Position numbers and translations under genes: made by a program
Notes under the pieces: model-generated
Databases searched by the model: none
What the model was told of the DNA's origin: nothing
Seen by the model: the letters and a program-made list of their open reading frames with translations, nothing else
Shown: positions 1-9,470 of the stretch, one piece after another
Numbering within the stretch: the stretch's first letter is position 1
Layout: the number at the start of each line of letters is the position of its first letter
Assembly (NCBI RefSeq): GCF_003008515.1
Contig: NZ_CP027668.1
Coordinates: 310,001-374,000 of the forward strand
Source: Phreatobacter cathodiphilus
Lineage (GTDB): Bacteria > Pseudomonadota > Alphaproteobacteria > Rhizobiales > Phreatobacteraceae
Direction of reading: 5' to 3'
Length of the DNA stretch: 64,000 bases

Positions 1-482
1 AGCTTCAGCGAGATGAAACTGACGTCGATCACCGCCAGATCGGGCACCACCGGCAGGTCCGTCGGCGTCAGGCGGCGGATGTCGGTCGCCTCCATCAGCG
101 TGACGCGGGGATCGCCGCGCAGGCTGCCATGGAACTGGTCGCGGCCGGTATCGACGGCGATCACCCGTGCCGCGCCTTCGGTGAGGAGCACGTGGGTGAA
201 GCCGCCGGTGGAGGAGCCGACGTCGAGGCAGCTCCGGCCGCCGGGTCTCACCTGGAAGGCCGCGAGCGCCGCGGCGAGCTTCACACCGCCGCGCGACACC
301 CAGGGATGCGGCGCTTCTGCGGTGATGGCGGCGGTGGACGGGATCTCCTCGGAGGCCTTGCGCACCGGGCGACCGTCGGCGGTGACGAGGCCGGCGGCGA
401 TGGCCGCCTGGGCCTTGGCGCGGCTGTCGAACAAGTCGCGCTCGACCAGAAGGAGGTCGGCCCGCAGCCGCCGCGGGCTCAA
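1..482 (-). CDS. tlyA: TlyA family rRNA 2'-O-methyltransferase, C-terminal part beyond window
   Basis: Partial gene running off the left edge. From a TTG start the protein begins [16 protein letters not shown], an S4 RNA-binding domain (about residues 5-60), then enters a FtsJ-like Rossmann methyltransferase with the SAM-binding motif [14 protein letters not shown] and the later motif [10 protein letters not shown] at the window edge. TlyA proteins 2'-O-methylate cytidines of ribosomal RNA; some were first described as haemolysins. The TTG overlaps the dxs stop codon (TTGA), so the two are probably translationally coupled, and a dxs-tlyA pair is usual in this order. The start is inferred from this overlap and from the family N-terminus. 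Confidence 0.9.
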   Translation of the reverse strand, partial: MSPRRLRADLLLVERDLFDSRAKAQAAIAAGLVTADGRPVRKASEEIPSTAAITAEAPHPWVSRGGVKLAAALAAFQVRPGGRSCLDVGSSTGGFTHVLLTEGAARVIAVDTGRDQFHGSLRGDPRVTLMEATDIRRLTPTDLPVVPDLAVIDVSFISLK

Positions 483-2422
483 GCCCTCAGAGCCCCGGTT
501 CCGGCCCGCACGGCCTCGCGCCCCAGCGCCTCGAAGACCTTGGCGACGATGCCCCGGGCGTCGAGCCCGCAGCGCGCGTAGAGGGCCTCGGGCTTGTCGT
601 GGTCGAGATAGACGTCCGGCAGCACCATGGAGCGGACGCGGCAGGCGCCGTCGAGCAGGCCGCGATCGGCCAGCGCATGGAGGACGAAGGAGCCGAACCC
701 GCCGATGGAGCCTTCCTCGACCGTCACGAGCACCTCGTGCTCTCGGGCGAGCCGGGTCACGAGATCGATGTCCAGCGGCTTGGCGAAGCGGGCGTCGGCC
801 ACCGTCGTCGACAGGCCGAGCGCGCCGAGGTCCTCGGCCGCCTTCAGGCATTCGGCGAGGCGGGTGCCGAGGGAGAGCAGGGCGATCCGCGAGCCCTCGC
901 GGACGATGCGACCCTTGCCGATGGCGAGCGGCACGCCCTCCGCCGGCAGGTCCACCCCGACGCCCTCGCCGCGCGGATAGCGGAAGGCGATGGGGCCGGA
1001 ATCGTGGACGGCTGCGGTCGCCACCATGTGCACGAGTTCGGCCTCGTCGGCCGCCGCCATGATGGTCATGTTCGGCAGGCAGCCGAGGAAGGCGACGTCG
1101 AAGGAGCCGGCATGGGTCGCCCCGTCGGCACCGACCAGGCCGGCGCGGTCGATGGGGAAGCGCACGGGAAGGTTCTGGATGGCGACGTCGTGCACCACCT
1201 GGTCGTAGGCGCGCTGCAGGAAGGTCGAGTAGATGGCGCAGAAGGGCTTGTAGCCCTCGGTGGCGAGGCCCGCCGCGAAGGTCACCGCATGCTGTTCGGC
1301 GATGCCGACGTCGAAGGTGCGGGCCGGATAGACCTTCTCGAAGATGTCGACGCCCGTGCCGGAGGGCATGGCGGCGGTGATGGCGACGATCTTCTCGTCC
1401 TTCGCCGCCTCCTTCACCAGGCTCTCGCCGAAGACCTTGGTGTAGCTCGGCGCATTGGCCTTGGCCTTCACCTGGGTGCCGGTGACGACGTCGAACTTGG
1501 CCACCGCGTGCAGCTTGTCCTCGGTCTCCTCGGCCGGGCCGTAGCCCTTGCCCTTCTGGGTGACGACATGGACCAGGATGGGCCCGAAATCGGCGTCCCG
1601 GACGTTCTTCAGCACGGGCAGCAGGTGGTCGAGATTGTGCCCGTCGATAGGGCCGACATAGTAGAAGCCGAGCTCCTCGAAGAGCGTGCCGCCGGTGACG
1701 AAGCCGCGCGCGTGTTCCACCGCGCGGGTGACGGTGCGGTCGATGGTCGGGCCGAGGCTCTTGGTCAGCTGCTTGCCGATGTCGCGCAGCTTCAGATAGG
1801 TCTTTCCCGAGGCGAGGCGGGCGAGATAGGCCGACATGGCGCCCACCGGCGGGGCGATGGACATGTCGTTGTCGTTGAGGATGACGATGAGCCGCTCGTG
1901 GCGGGCGCCCGCATTGTTCATCGCCTCATAGGCCATGCCTGCCGACATGGCGCCGTCGCCGATCACCGCGATGACGTGGTTGCGGCCGCCGTCGAGGTCG
2001 CGCGCCACCGCCATGCCGAGCCCGGCCGAGATGGAGGTGGAGGAATGGGCGGCGCCGAACGGGTCGTACTCGCTCTCCGACCGCTTGGTGAAGCCCGACA
2101 GGCCGCCGCCCTGGCGCAGGGTGCGGATGCGGTCGCGGCGCCCGGTAAGGATCTTGTGCGGATAGGCCTGGTGACCGACGTCCCAGATGATGCGGTCGGC
2201 CGGCGTGTCGAAGACATAGTGCAGCGCCGTCGTCAGCTCGATGACGCCGAGCCCGGCGCCGAGATGGCCTCCGGTGACCGACACCGCCGAGATGGTCTCG
2301 GCGCGCAACTCCTCGGCGACCTGCTTGACCTGATGTTCGGACAGCTTGCGGAGATCGGCGGGGATGTGGATCGTGTCGAGCAGGGGCGTGGCTGGGCGGT
2401 CTGTCACTCGTGTCACCGGCAT
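479..2422 (-). CDS. dxs: 1-deoxy-D-xylulose-5-phosphate synthase
   Basis: Cytoplasmic thiamine-diphosphate enzyme joining pyruvate and glyceraldehyde 3-phosphate, the first step of the MEP isoprenoid pathway. About 647 residues, the usual length. Visible motifs: [14 protein letters not shown] near residue 83, the ThDP/Mg motif [18 protein letters not shown] near 155, the pyrimidine-domain motif [15 protein letters not shown] and a C-terminal transketolase domain. I chose the ATG giving [16 protein letters not shown]; an upstream ATG adds 19 residues with no family similarity, and the GTG of [11 protein letters not shown] is a third option. The stop overlaps tlyA. In related genomes xseB lies directly upstream, but here it is 4.5 kb away on the other strand. 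Confidence 0.96.
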   Translation of the reverse strand: MPVTRVTDRPATPLLDTIHIPADLRKLSEHQVKQVAEELRAETISAVSVTGGHLGAGLGVIELTTALHYVFDTPADRIIWDVGHQAYPHKILTGRRDRIRTLRQGGGLSGFTKRSESEYDPFGAAHSSTSISAGLGMAVARDLDGGRNHVIAVIGDGAMSAGMAYEAMNNAGARHERLIVILNDNDMSIAPPVGAMSAYLARLASGKTYLKLRDIGKQLTKSLGPTIDRTVTRAVEHARGFVTGGTLFEELGFYYVGPIDGHNLDHLLPVLKNVRDADFGPILVHVVTQKGKGYGPAEETEDKLHAVAKFDVVTGTQVKAKANAPSYTKVFGESLVKEAAKDEKIVAITAAMPSGTGVDIFEKVYPARTFDVGIAEQHAVTFAAGLATEGYKPFCAIYSTFLQRAYDQVVHDVAIQNLPVRFPIDRAGLVGADGATHAGSFDVAFLGCLPNMTIMAAADEAELVHMVATAAVHDSGPIAFRYPRGEGVGVDLPAEGVPLAIGKGRIVREGSRIALLSLGTRLAECLKAAEDLGALGLSTTVADARFAKPLDIDLVTRLAREHEVLVTVEEGSIGGFGSFVLHALADRGLLDGACRVRSMVLPDVYLDHDKPEALYARCGLDARGIVAKVFEALGREAVRAGTGALRA

Positions 2423-2606
2423 GTGGCGGGACGGATCAATGCGGCTCTCAAGGGCGTCGAGGGGTACACCACCGGACATGGCGGCGCAATGCAGCGGCGA
2501 CAGGGCGGCCGATTGGCGCAGCCGTGTCCTGCGCCGGGCGCCGTTGCGGCGGGGCCTCGTGTCCCACTATATGCGGAAAAACGAATATGATGTTGGAGCT
2601 TGATCC

Positions 2607-2966
2607 ATGAGCAAGGACTATCCCGAGATCACCCGGGCCCTCTCGGCGGGCTTGCGCGACCTGCGCAAGGAGGCCGGCGAGACCATGGCAGGCTTCTCGA
2701 CCCTGACACAGGCCGCCATGAAGGACGGTGCCGTGTCGAAAAAGACCAAGGAGTTCATCGCCCTGGCCCTCGGTGTCGCGGCGCGCTGCGACGGCTGCCT
2801 CGGCTATCACGCCGAGGCGCTGGTCAAGCTCGGCGCCACCCGCCAGGAGGTGGCCGAGGTGCTCGGCGTCGCCATCCAGATGGGCGGCGGCCCTTCGCTC
2901 ATGTATGCCGCCGACGCCTTTACCGCCTTCCTGCAGTTCGAGGAGAAGGCGAAGGCCCCCGCCTGA
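2607..2966 (+). CDS. carboxymuconolactone decarboxylase (AhpD-like) family protein
   Basis: 119-residue protein of the CMD/AhpD superfamily. It carries the typical redox motif CDGCLGYHAEAL (CxxC followed by His) near residues 57-68, and the family tail GVAIQMGGGPSLMYAADA. Proteins of this size with CxxC-x(3)-H usually act as alkylhydroperoxidase-like disulfide reductants; a true gamma-carboxymuconolactone decarboxylase is unlikely because no protocatechuate genes are nearby. The gene is divergent from dxs and ends 4 bp before the convergent pirin gene. The substrate cannot be read from sequence. Confidence 0.85.
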   Translation: MSKDYPEITRALSAGLRDLRKEAGETMAGFSTLTQAAMKDGAVSKKTKEFIALALGVAARCDGCLGYHAEALVKLGATRQEVAEVLGVAIQMGGGPSLMYAADAFTAFLQFEEKAKAPA

Positions 2967-2970
2967 CGGG

Positions 2971-3888
2971 TCATTCCGGCAGCGGAATGAACTCCTCCTC
3001 GTCGCCCGGCACGGTGTCGAAGCGCTTCTGCTTCCAGTCCTCCTTGGCCTGCTCCAGCCGCTCCTTCGAGGAGGAGACGAAGTTCCACCAGATGAGGCGG
3101 GGCCCGTCCATGGTCGCCCCGCCGCAGAGGATCAGCCGCGCCGGTGTCACCGCCGAGAGGGTGATGCGGTCGCCGGGGCGCAGCACCAGCAATTGGCCCT
3201 CGCGGAAGACGTCGCCCTGCAGGTCGATCTCGCCGGAGACGACATAGAGGCAGCGCTCCTCGGTGTCGGCGTCGACCGGCAGCTTCGCCCCCGCCTCCAG
3301 CGCGATGTCGCCGTAGATGGTCGGCCAGTTCTGCGTCACCGGCGATGTCGCGCCGTAGAGCGAGCCCATGACGACGCGGATCGTCTTGCCGTCGCCGGTG
3401 ATGACGGGGAGCTCCTGCTGCTCGACATGTTCGAAGCCGGGGGTGATCTCCTCGTGGGTCTTCGGCAGCGCCACCCAGCTCTGGATACCGTGCAGCTTGT
3501 GGCCCTTGCTCTTGAGGGCCGGGTCGGTGCGCTCGGAATGGACGATGCCGCGGCCGGCCGTCATCAGGTTCACCTCGCCGGGACGGACCGGCAGATAGGT
3601 GCCGAGGGAATCGCGGTGCTGGATCTCGCCCTCGAAGAGATAGGTGACGGTCGACAGGCCGATATGGGGATGAGGGCGCACGTCGATGCCGCCGCCGTCC
3701 TTGAACTCGGCCGGACCCATGTGGTCGAAGAAGATGAAGGGTCCGACCATCCGCCGCTTGGCAAAGGGGAGGGCGCGCCGGACGGTGAACCCGCCGATGT
3801 CATGGGTGCGCGGCACGATGACCATGTCGATGGCGTCGCAGGCGAGCTTGTCGCCGGGTGTCGGATCGGGGGTCGGGGCGAAGGACAT
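2971..3888 (-). CDS. pirin family protein
   Basis: Bicupin protein of about 305 residues. The N-terminal region IVPRTHDIGGFTVRRALP, then MVGPFIFFDHMGP and PHPHIGLSTVTYLFEGE, are the pirin core with metal-binding histidines; a second cupin follows (PGEVNLMTAGRGIVHSER). Bacterial pirins include quercetinase-like dioxygenases and regulators of pyruvate metabolism; the role here is open. Start taken at MSFAPTPDPTPGD because longer upstream reading frames have no family similarity. It lies downstream of the SDR gene on the same strand but about 200 bp away, with a hairpin between them, so it probably has its own promoter. Confidence 0.9.
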   Translation of the reverse strand: MSFAPTPDPTPGDKLACDAIDMVIVPRTHDIGGFTVRRALPFAKRRMVGPFIFFDHMGPAEFKDGGGIDVRPHPHIGLSTVTYLFEGEIQHRDSLGTYLPVRPGEVNLMTAGRGIVHSERTDPALKSKGHKLHGIQSWVALPKTHEEITPGFEHVEQQELPVITGDGKTIRVVMGSLYGATSPVTQNWPTIYGDIALEAGAKLPVDADTEERCLYVVSGEIDLQGDVFREGQLLVLRPGDRITLSAVTPARLILCGGATMDGPRLIWWNFVSSSKERLEQAKEDWKQKRFDTVPGDEEEFIPLPE

Positions 3889-4054
3889 CGGGAACTCCTC
3901 GGGGCTGGAGTAAGGATGCCCGGAGGTTAGCCGAGGATGCCGTGCTGGGCGACCACCGGCTTCGCGATCAGAGTTTGCAGAGGTGCAAGCAGAGCGTTGT
4001 CTTGCTCGCCAGCCCTGCGCCACATCCCGCCGCTGGCGAGCCCGCCAGGGAAAG

Positions 4055-4090
4055 GTTGAAGGCGGCGCAGTGTGCTGCGCCGCCCTCCGT
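4055..4090 (-). terminator. hairpin after the SDR gene
   Basis: A perfect 10-bp stem, GGCGGCGCAG (4061-4070) pairing with CTGCGCCGCC (4075-4084) around a 4-nt loop, sits directly behind the stop codon of the minus-strand SDR gene. On that strand it is followed by TTCAACCTTTCCC, a weak T-tract, so it may stop or stabilise the SDR transcript. Confidence 0.55.
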
Positions 4091-4092
4091 CC

Positions 4093-4881
4093 TCAGACGT
4101 TCTTCGTCGCGCCGCCGTCGACGCGGATCTTCGAGCCGGTGATGTAGGCGGCCTGCTCCGAGCAGAGGAAGGCGGCGGTGGCGCCGAACTCGGCCGCCGT
4201 GCCGAGGCGCCCGGCCGGGATCGTGGCGATCGAGGCCGCCTGGATCTCGTCCATGGACTTGCCCGAGCGCTTGGAATTGGCCTCGTCCAGCTCCTTGATC
4301 CGGTCCGTCGCGATGCGGCCCGGCAGGATCATGTTGACGGTGACGTTGTCCTTGGCGACCTCGGTCGACAGGGTCTTCGACCAGCCGACGATGGTCGAGC
4401 GCAGGGCGTTGGACAGAGCGAGGTTCGGGATCGGGTTCTCGACGCCCGAGGAGGCGACGGTGAGGATGCGGCCCCACTTGCGGGCGCGCATACCCGGCAG
4501 CACCTTGGCGGTGATCTGGAAGACCGGCTCCACCATCACCTTGAACAGCTTCGCCCACTCGTCGGGAGCGACCTCGGTGGCGGGCTTGGCGGGCGGGCCG
4601 CCGGTGTTGTTCACGAGGATGTCGATCTGCCCGAGGGTCTTCTCGGCGAGCGCCACGATTTCGTCCACGGCGCCGTCGGCACCGAGATCGGCGGCGATGC
4701 CGTAGGCCTTGCCCTTGCCGCGGGCGGTGATCGCCTCGGCGTTGGCCTTGATCCGGTCCGCGGTGCGGCCGACCAGCATCACGGTGCAGCCCTCGGCGGC
4801 GAGGGCCTCGGCGATGCCGAGGCCGAGGCCGCGGCTCGAGGCCAGAACGAGTGCCTTCTTGTCGGACAGGCCGAAATCCAT
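4093..4881 (-). CDS. SDR family oxidoreductase, FabG-like, lacking canonical catalytic Tyr/Lys
   Basis: 262-residue Rossmann protein from MDFGLSDKKALVLASS. The cofactor loop reads ASSRGLGLGIAEALA, the middle motif is the normal NNTGG, and the Ser region is VASSGVENP. Where active SDRs have YxxxK the sequence has LALSNALR, so both the general-base Tyr and the Lys are absent. It ends in the usual VDGGATKNV. A BKR-like SDR subgroup with an imperfect catalytic tetrad is known, and this fits it. It may catalyse a different reaction or bind cofactor without classical reductase activity. Genomes often label such genes 3-oxoacyl-ACP reductase, which the residues do not support. Followed by a hairpin. 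Confidence 0.88.
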   Translation of the reverse strand: MDFGLSDKKALVLASSRGLGLGIAEALAAEGCTVMLVGRTADRIKANAEAITARGKGKAYGIAADLGADGAVDEIVALAEKTLGQIDILVNNTGGPPAKPATEVAPDEWAKLFKVMVEPVFQITAKVLPGMRARKWGRILTVASSGVENPIPNLALSNALRSTIVGWSKTLSTEVAKDNVTVNMILPGRIATDRIKELDEANSKRSGKSMDEIQAASIATIPAGRLGTAAEFGATAAFLCSEQAAYITGSKIRVDGGATKNV

Positions 4882-4972
4882 GTCATCCTCCTTGGGAAAC
4901 GGGCGCGCAGACAAACCCGAAGCGCGCGCCGATGCAAGAGGACGCCTCGCGGGACAGCCCGGCGCAGGCGCC

Positions 4973-5791
4973 TCAGTTGCGCTCCCAGCGCTCCCGCCAG
5001 ATCCGCTCGCCGATGAGGCAGTCGACCTTCTGGGCCTGGGCCGGCACGATCTGCGGCCCGTAGGGCAGCGGCCAGACCGGCGTGATGCCGGCGACCTCCA
5101 GGATCAGCTTGCGGCGCGTCGCGGTGACGAACTCGTCCGGCGTGGTGATCGGGATCATGAAGGAGCCGGGGCCGCCGACCACGCAGTCCTGGTAGTAGGC
5201 GTCGAGATTGGGGATGTCGACGTAGCGGCTGTTCTGGCGGGGGATGACGATGGGCAGGCCGTTGATGACGATGCCCTTGGCCAGCGCGTCGTCGCGGGCG
5301 ATCTCGACATGGGGGCCGTTGTTGTTGGACCCGTCGCCGGAGACGTCGATGACCCGGCGCAGCGACCTCAGGCCCGATTTCTCCAGGAGGTCGACGCTCG
5401 ACTGGATGGCGCCGGAGATGGAGGTGCGGAAGGCGCGGCGGTAGGGCTTCGACTGGAGCTCGGCGGCGAAGGCCTGGGCGCTCTCCGGCCCGTCGATGAT
5501 CCGCCAATCGATAAGCACCTGCCGGTCGTGGTGCCCGGCCCATTCGAGATAGCTCACCGCGATCTTGCCGATCAGCCCCTTGCGGATGGCGTCGATCACC
5601 TCCTGCGAGGTGATGGCTTTGATGTAGCCCTCGCGCTGCAGGCGCTGCTCGTCCGGGTCCATCGAATAGGAGATGTCGACCGCCAGCACGATCTGCACGT
5701 CCACCTCGCTCGCCGCGGAGCGGCCCTGGGCGCTGGCGGGAACGGCCCATCCGAGGGCCAGGGACACGACGAGGATCAATGCACGGATCAT
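4973..5791 (-). CDS. DUF1194 (von Willebrand A-like) secreted protein
   Basis: 272-residue protein with a clear Sec signal peptide (MIRALILVVSLALGWAVPASAQ, cleaved after ASA). The mature part starts with a vWA-type fold: VDVQIVLAVDISYSMD contains the MIDAS-like DxSxS motif, and VIDVSGDGSNNNG is a second conserved DUF1194 segment. It is expected in the periplasm and to bind a divalent metal through the MIDAS site. Function is unknown; vWA proteins mediate protein contacts. Start chosen at the signal peptide Met. It lies upstream of the SDR on the same strand with about 90 bp between. Confidence 0.87.
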   Translation of the reverse strand: MIRALILVVSLALGWAVPASAQGRSAASEVDVQIVLAVDISYSMDPDEQRLQREGYIKAITSQEVIDAIRKGLIGKIAVSYLEWAGHHDRQVLIDWRIIDGPESAQAFAAELQSKPYRRAFRTSISGAIQSSVDLLEKSGLRSLRRVIDVSGDGSNNNGPHVEIARDDALAKGIVINGLPIVIPRQNSRYVDIPNLDAYYQDCVVGGPGSFMIPITTPDEFVTATRRKLILEVAGITPVWPLPYGPQIVPAQAQKVDCLIGERIWRERWERN

Positions 5792-6011
5792 GAAAAACCC
5801 CGAGCAAGAGGCCGGACCGTCATCAGCCTGACACAGGGCGGCAGAGGGGGGGAAGCATGTTTCGCCAGGTGCCAACAGCCAATCCGGCATGGGCCATCAC
5901 GTTTGCGTGGGAGACCTCGGTTGCACGCGCCGTCCCATGCTTTATTCATGGCCCCGAGGGCGGCGGCGGGGCCCGCGCGTCTCGTGACAGTGCATGGAAG
6001 GGCCGGCCGCT

Positions 6012-6941
6012 GTGACCACACTCGTCATCTCCCATGCCAAATGTCTCGAGCACCAGACGCCGTTCGGCCATCCTGAGCGCCCCGACCGGCTGCGCATGAT
6101 CACCCATGTGCTCGAGCACGAGCGCTTCGCCGACCTCGCCCGCGACGAGGCGCCGGAGGCTTCCGTCGAAGCCATCGTGCGCGTCCACCCGCCGGAATTC
6201 GTCGACAAGCTGGTGAACGCAACGCCCTTCGTCGGCCTCGTCCACGTCGACGGCGACACGACGCTCTCGCCCGGCTCCTACGAGGCGGCGCTGCGCTCGG
6301 CCGGCGGCGCGGTCTTCGCGGTGGACGAGGTGATGACGGGAAAGGTCAGCAACGCCTTCGTGGCGACGCGGCCGCCCGGCCACCATGCGGAGACGGCCAC
6401 CGCCATGGGCTTCTGCCTGTTCAACAACGTCGCCATCGCCGCGCGCCACGCCCAGGCGAAATATGGCGCCACGCGCGTCGCCATCATGGATTTCGACGTC
6501 CACCACGGCAACGGCACCCAGGACATCTTCTGGTCCGACCCCTCGGTCATGTATCTGTCGACCCACGAGATGCCGCTCTATCCCGGCACCGGCGCGCTGA
6601 ACGAGACGGGCGCCCACAACCAGATCGTCAACGCGCCCTTGCGCGCCGGCGACGGTGGCGATGCCTTCCGCGAGGCCTTCGACACGGTGATCCTGCCGCG
6701 CATGAGCGGCTTCAGGCCCGACCTCGTGCTGATCTCCGCAGGCTTCGACGCCCACGAGCGCGACCCGCTCGCCAACATCAACCTCACCGAGGCCGACTTC
6801 GCCTGGGCGACCAAGCGGATGATGGAGGTGGCGGACGAGACCTGCTCCGGCCGGGTCGTCTCGGTGCTCGAGGGCGGCTACGATCTCGAAGGCCTCGGCC
6901 GTTCCGTCGGCGCCCATGTCATGGCATTGATGCGCGGCTGA
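6012..6941 (+). CDS. histone deacetylase family protein (acetylpolyamine amidohydrolase-like)
   Basis: 309-residue zinc hydrolase of the arginase/deacetylase fold. Visible motifs: HPERPDRL near the N-terminus, RPPGHHAE (active-site HH pair), [17 protein letters not shown] with Asp and His zinc ligands, [12 protein letters not shown], and [12 protein letters not shown] with the third ligand. Start taken at the GTG of [20 protein letters not shown]; an ATG six codons upstream is possible. A TTGCAC element at 5921-5926 could be a -35 box. It is followed after 26 bp by xseB, the conserved pairing in this order. Bacterial members remove acetyl groups from polyamines or small amides; the substrate is unknown here. 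Confidence 0.92.
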   Translation: MTTLVISHAKCLEHQTPFGHPERPDRLRMITHVLEHERFADLARDEAPEASVEAIVRVHPPEFVDKLVNATPFVGLVHVDGDTTLSPGSYEAALRSAGGAVFAVDEVMTGKVSNAFVATRPPGHHAETATAMGFCLFNNVAIAARHAQAKYGATRVAIMDFDVHHGNGTQDIFWSDPSVMYLSTHEMPLYPGTGALNETGAHNQIVNAPLRAGDGGDAFREAFDTVILPRMSGFRPDLVLISAGFDAHERDPLANINLTEADFAWATKRMMEVADETCSGRVVSVLEGGYDLEGLGRSVGAHVMALMRG

Positions 6942-6967
6942 CCGAAGCCGATTCCCGGAGTGCCCCC

Positions 6968-7228
6968 ATGAGCGACACCAGCGCCGCCCCCCATGCCGAT
7001 GTCGCGGCTCTCTCCTTCGAGAAGGCCATGGGGGAGCTCGAGCAGATCGTCCAGAAGCTCGAGGGCGGTAACGTGCCGCTCGAGGATTCCATCGCCATCT
7101 ACGAGCGCGGCGAGGCGCTGAAGAAGCGCTGCGAGGCGCTGCTGCGCGACGCCGAGGCGCGGGTGCAGAAGATCACGCTGGCGGCCGACGGCTCGCCGAC
7201 GGGGACGACCCCACTGGATCCGGGCTGA
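6968..7228 (+). CDS. xseB: exodeoxyribonuclease VII small subunit
   Basis: 86-residue protein of usual length. The core [20 protein letters not shown], then [20 protein letters not shown], is diagnostic of XseB, the small subunit of exonuclease VII that degrades single-stranded DNA together with XseA. It is a two-helix coiled-coil protein. It follows the deacetylase gene and is probably co-transcribed with it. In related genomes ispA and/or dxs come next; here dxs lies 4.5 kb away on the other strand. Confidence 0.95.
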   Translation: MSDTSAAPHADVAALSFEKAMGELEQIVQKLEGGNVPLEDSIAIYERGEALKKRCEALLRDAEARVQKITLAADGSPTGTTPLDPG

Positions 7229-7265
7229 CGGGGGTCAGATCGATCCATTTCGTGAGGGCGAGGGT

Positions 7266-7508
7266 ATGAGGCTTGCTGCAATCTCGCTGACGATTGTGAG
7301 TCTGGTCTTGGCGGTCGTGTGTGCCTGGTGGGCGCTGCAGGCCGCATGGTTGAGCGCTACGCCAGGAGCCGACGCGGCAGCGTACCATGCGAAGGCCGGA
7401 TGGCGGCTAGCCGTTGCCGGACTCCTGACTGCCCTCCCTGGCATTGGTTGGGCTTGGACATTCATGCGCCGACGGAGCCGGATCAGATCGGAATGCGGCG
7501 CTCCCTAA
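7266..7508 (+). CDS. small predicted membrane protein
   Basis: 80-residue hypothetical protein with two predicted membrane helices, about residues 5-28 (SLTIVSLVLAVVCAWWALQA) and 46-66 (LAVAGLLTALPGIGWAWTFM), and a basic C-terminus (MRRRSRIR), suggesting both termini inside the cytoplasm. I do not recognise a family. A GAGGG sequence lies just before the ATG. It starts 38 bp after xseB on the same strand and converges on the DUF2147 gene. Confidence 0.55.
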   Translation: MRLAAISLTIVSLVLAVVCAWWALQAAWLSATPGADAAAYHAKAGWRLAVAGLLTALPGIGWAWTFMRRRSRIRSECGAP

Positions 7509-7552
7509 GCAAGGAAAGCGCTGCGCCGCAGACTAACCAAGCGCGCTGCCAC

Positions 7553-7924
7553 TCAGCGCGCCGCCGTCCAGGTTACTTCCCGGCACAGAACCCGCCCGAG
7601 GATGCAGCCGCGCGTGCTCAGCCGATCGCCGCTGGTGGTGATGACGATCGTATAGGTGCGACCGCGCTTCGGGTCGAAGGCGGTGCCGCCGAACTTGCCT
7701 TCGCCCTCGGGCGCCAGCGTCATGACGAGCCGGTCGCCCACCTCTTCGCCGCTGCTCGTGTCGCCGATCCACAGGTTGGTCGCGCAGACCTTGTCGCCGC
7801 AGGGCGCGATGCGCACCCGCGCATTGCCGTCGCCGCGCAGCCATGTGCCTTCGATCGCCTTTGCGCCCGACAGGCCCGCCGCGAGGAGGACCGCCGCCGT
7901 CAGGCCGGACTTCAACACCCTCAT
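7553..7924 (-). CDS. DUF2147 family secreted protein
   Basis: 123-residue exported protein. Signal peptide MRVLKSGLTAAVLLAAGLSG to AKA, followed by IEGTWLRGDGNARVRIAPCG, the typical DUF2147 opening (a W near the mature N-terminus and GNARVRI). The C-terminal half is GRTYTIVITTSGDRLSTRGC. The family forms a lipocalin-like beta barrel; its function is unknown. Four cysteines could form two periplasmic disulfides. Start chosen at the signal peptide Met. Divergent from miaB with about 150 bp between. Confidence 0.85.
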   Translation of the reverse strand: MRVLKSGLTAAVLLAAGLSGAKAIEGTWLRGDGNARVRIAPCGDKVCATNLWIGDTSSGEEVGDRLVMTLAPEGEGKFGGTAFDPKRGRTYTIVITTSGDRLSTRGCILGRVLCREVTWTAAR

Positions 7925-8072
7925 GGAACATCTCCGCCGATGGTCACCTTGGGACTCATACGGAGGAGCGGTCGGTCTGGTTCCCTGTCCGGACATCGCG
8001 CAACGGCAACCGGGCCACGCCCCTTAACGCCCTGCCGCGAACCCGCTATAGCTCCGCGCTCCGGAGCCCCTG

Positions 8073-9470
8073 ATGAGCCACCCCGAAAAGCCCGCGCCGA
8101 AGGCCGTCTACGTCAAGTCCTACGGCTGCCAGATGAACGTCTATGACAGCCAGCGCATGGCGGACGTCATGGGCGCGGAGGGCTATCGCGAGGTGGCGAC
8201 GCCGGAGGAGGCTGACCTCATCCTGCTCAACACCTGCCACATCCGCGAGCGCGCCGCCGAGAAGGTCTATTCCGAGCTCGGCCGCATGAGGATCATCAAG
8301 GAGGAGGCGAGGGTGGCCGGCCGCAAGGTGATGGTCGGCGTCGCCGGCTGCGTCGCCCAGGCCGAGGGCGAGGAGATCGTCCGACGGGCGAAGGTCGTCG
8401 ATCTGGTCGTCGGGCCGCAGAGCTACCACCGCCTGCCGGACCTCGTCGCCCGCGCCGGCGTCAGGCCCGGTGTCGTCGACACCGAGTTTCCCGTCGAGGA
8501 CAAGTTCAAGGCGCTTCCCGCCGCCTCGGAGGCCAGAACCCGCTCGCGCGGCCTCACCGCCTTCGTCACGGTCCAGGAGGGCTGCGACAAGTTCTGCACC
8601 TTCTGCGTCGTACCCTACACGCGTGGCGCCGAGGTCTCGCGGCCGGTATCGGAGGTTCTCGCCGAGGTCGAAAAGCTCGCGGCGGCCGGCGTACGCGAGG
8701 TGACGCTGCTCGGCCAAAACGTCAACGCCTATCACGGCGCAGGCGAGGATGGCTCCGAATGGACTCTTGCGCGGCTGCTGCGCCGCCTCGCCGAGGTACC
8801 GGGCGTCGCGCGCCTGCGCTACACGACGAGCCACCCGCGCGAGATGACCGACGATCTCGTCGAGGCCCATGGCGACCTCGCCGCCCTGATGCCCTACCTG
8901 CACCTGCCGGTGCAGTCCGGCTCCTCCGCCGTGCTGAAGCGCATGAACCGCAAGCACACCCGCGACGACTATTTCCGCCTCGTCGACCGCATCCGCCGGG
9001 CGCGGCCCGACATCGCGCTCTCGTCCGATTTCATCGTCGGCTTTCCCGGCGAGACGGACGCGGATTTCGAGGACACCCTGGACCTGGTCCGCCAGGTCGG
9101 CTTCGCCGCCGCCTACAGCTTCGCCTACTCGGCCCGCCCCGGCACGCCCGGAGCCGACATGGACGGCCACATCGAGGAACCTTTGAAGACGCAGCGGCTT
9201 CATGCCTTGCAGGCGTTGATCACCGCCCAGCAGCACGCCTTCCAGGAGAGCCTCGTCGGCCGCACCGTCGACGTCCTCTTCGAAAAGATCGGCCGCAAGC
9301 CGGGCCAGGTGGTCGGACGCTCGCCCTATCTCTCGCCGGTCCAGGTCATCGGACCGTCGTCGATGATCGGCAGCATCGTCCCTGTGCGAATCACGGGAGC
9401 CAAGACAAACTCCCTGGATGGCGTTCTCGCCGCGGACGACCATATGAGAGCAGTGCATGCGGCTGAATGA
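8073..9470 (+). CDS. miaB: tRNA-2-methylthio-N6-dimethylallyladenosine synthase
   Basis: 465-residue radical SAM methylthiotransferase that adds the methylthio group to i6A37 of tRNAs reading UNN codons. Domain order: N-terminal UPF0004 cluster domain with [22 protein letters not shown] and [12 protein letters not shown] (three cysteines for one 4Fe-4S cluster); radical SAM domain with [17 protein letters not shown] (CxxxCxxC); and a C-terminal TRAM domain (about the last 70 residues). First gene of the conserved miaB-phoH-ybeY-corC-lnt order; its stop abuts the phoH GTG start, so coupling is likely. Confidence 0.97.
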   Translation: MSHPEKPAPKAVYVKSYGCQMNVYDSQRMADVMGAEGYREVATPEEADLILLNTCHIRERAAEKVYSELGRMRIIKEEARVAGRKVMVGVAGCVAQAEGEEIVRRAKVVDLVVGPQSYHRLPDLVARAGVRPGVVDTEFPVEDKFKALPAASEARTRSRGLTAFVTVQEGCDKFCTFCVVPYTRGAEVSRPVSEVLAEVEKLAAAGVREVTLLGQNVNAYHGAGEDGSEWTLARLLRRLAEVPGVARLRYTTSHPREMTDDLVEAHGDLAALMPYLHLPVQSGSSAVLKRMNRKHTRDDYFRLVDRIRRARPDIALSSDFIVGFPGETDADFEDTLDLVRQVGFAAAYSFAYSARPGTPGADMDGHIEEPLKTQRLHALQALITAQQHAFQESLVGRTVDVLFEKIGRKPGQVVGRSPYLSPVQVIGPSSMIGSIVPVRITGAKTNSLDGVLAADDHMRAVHAAE

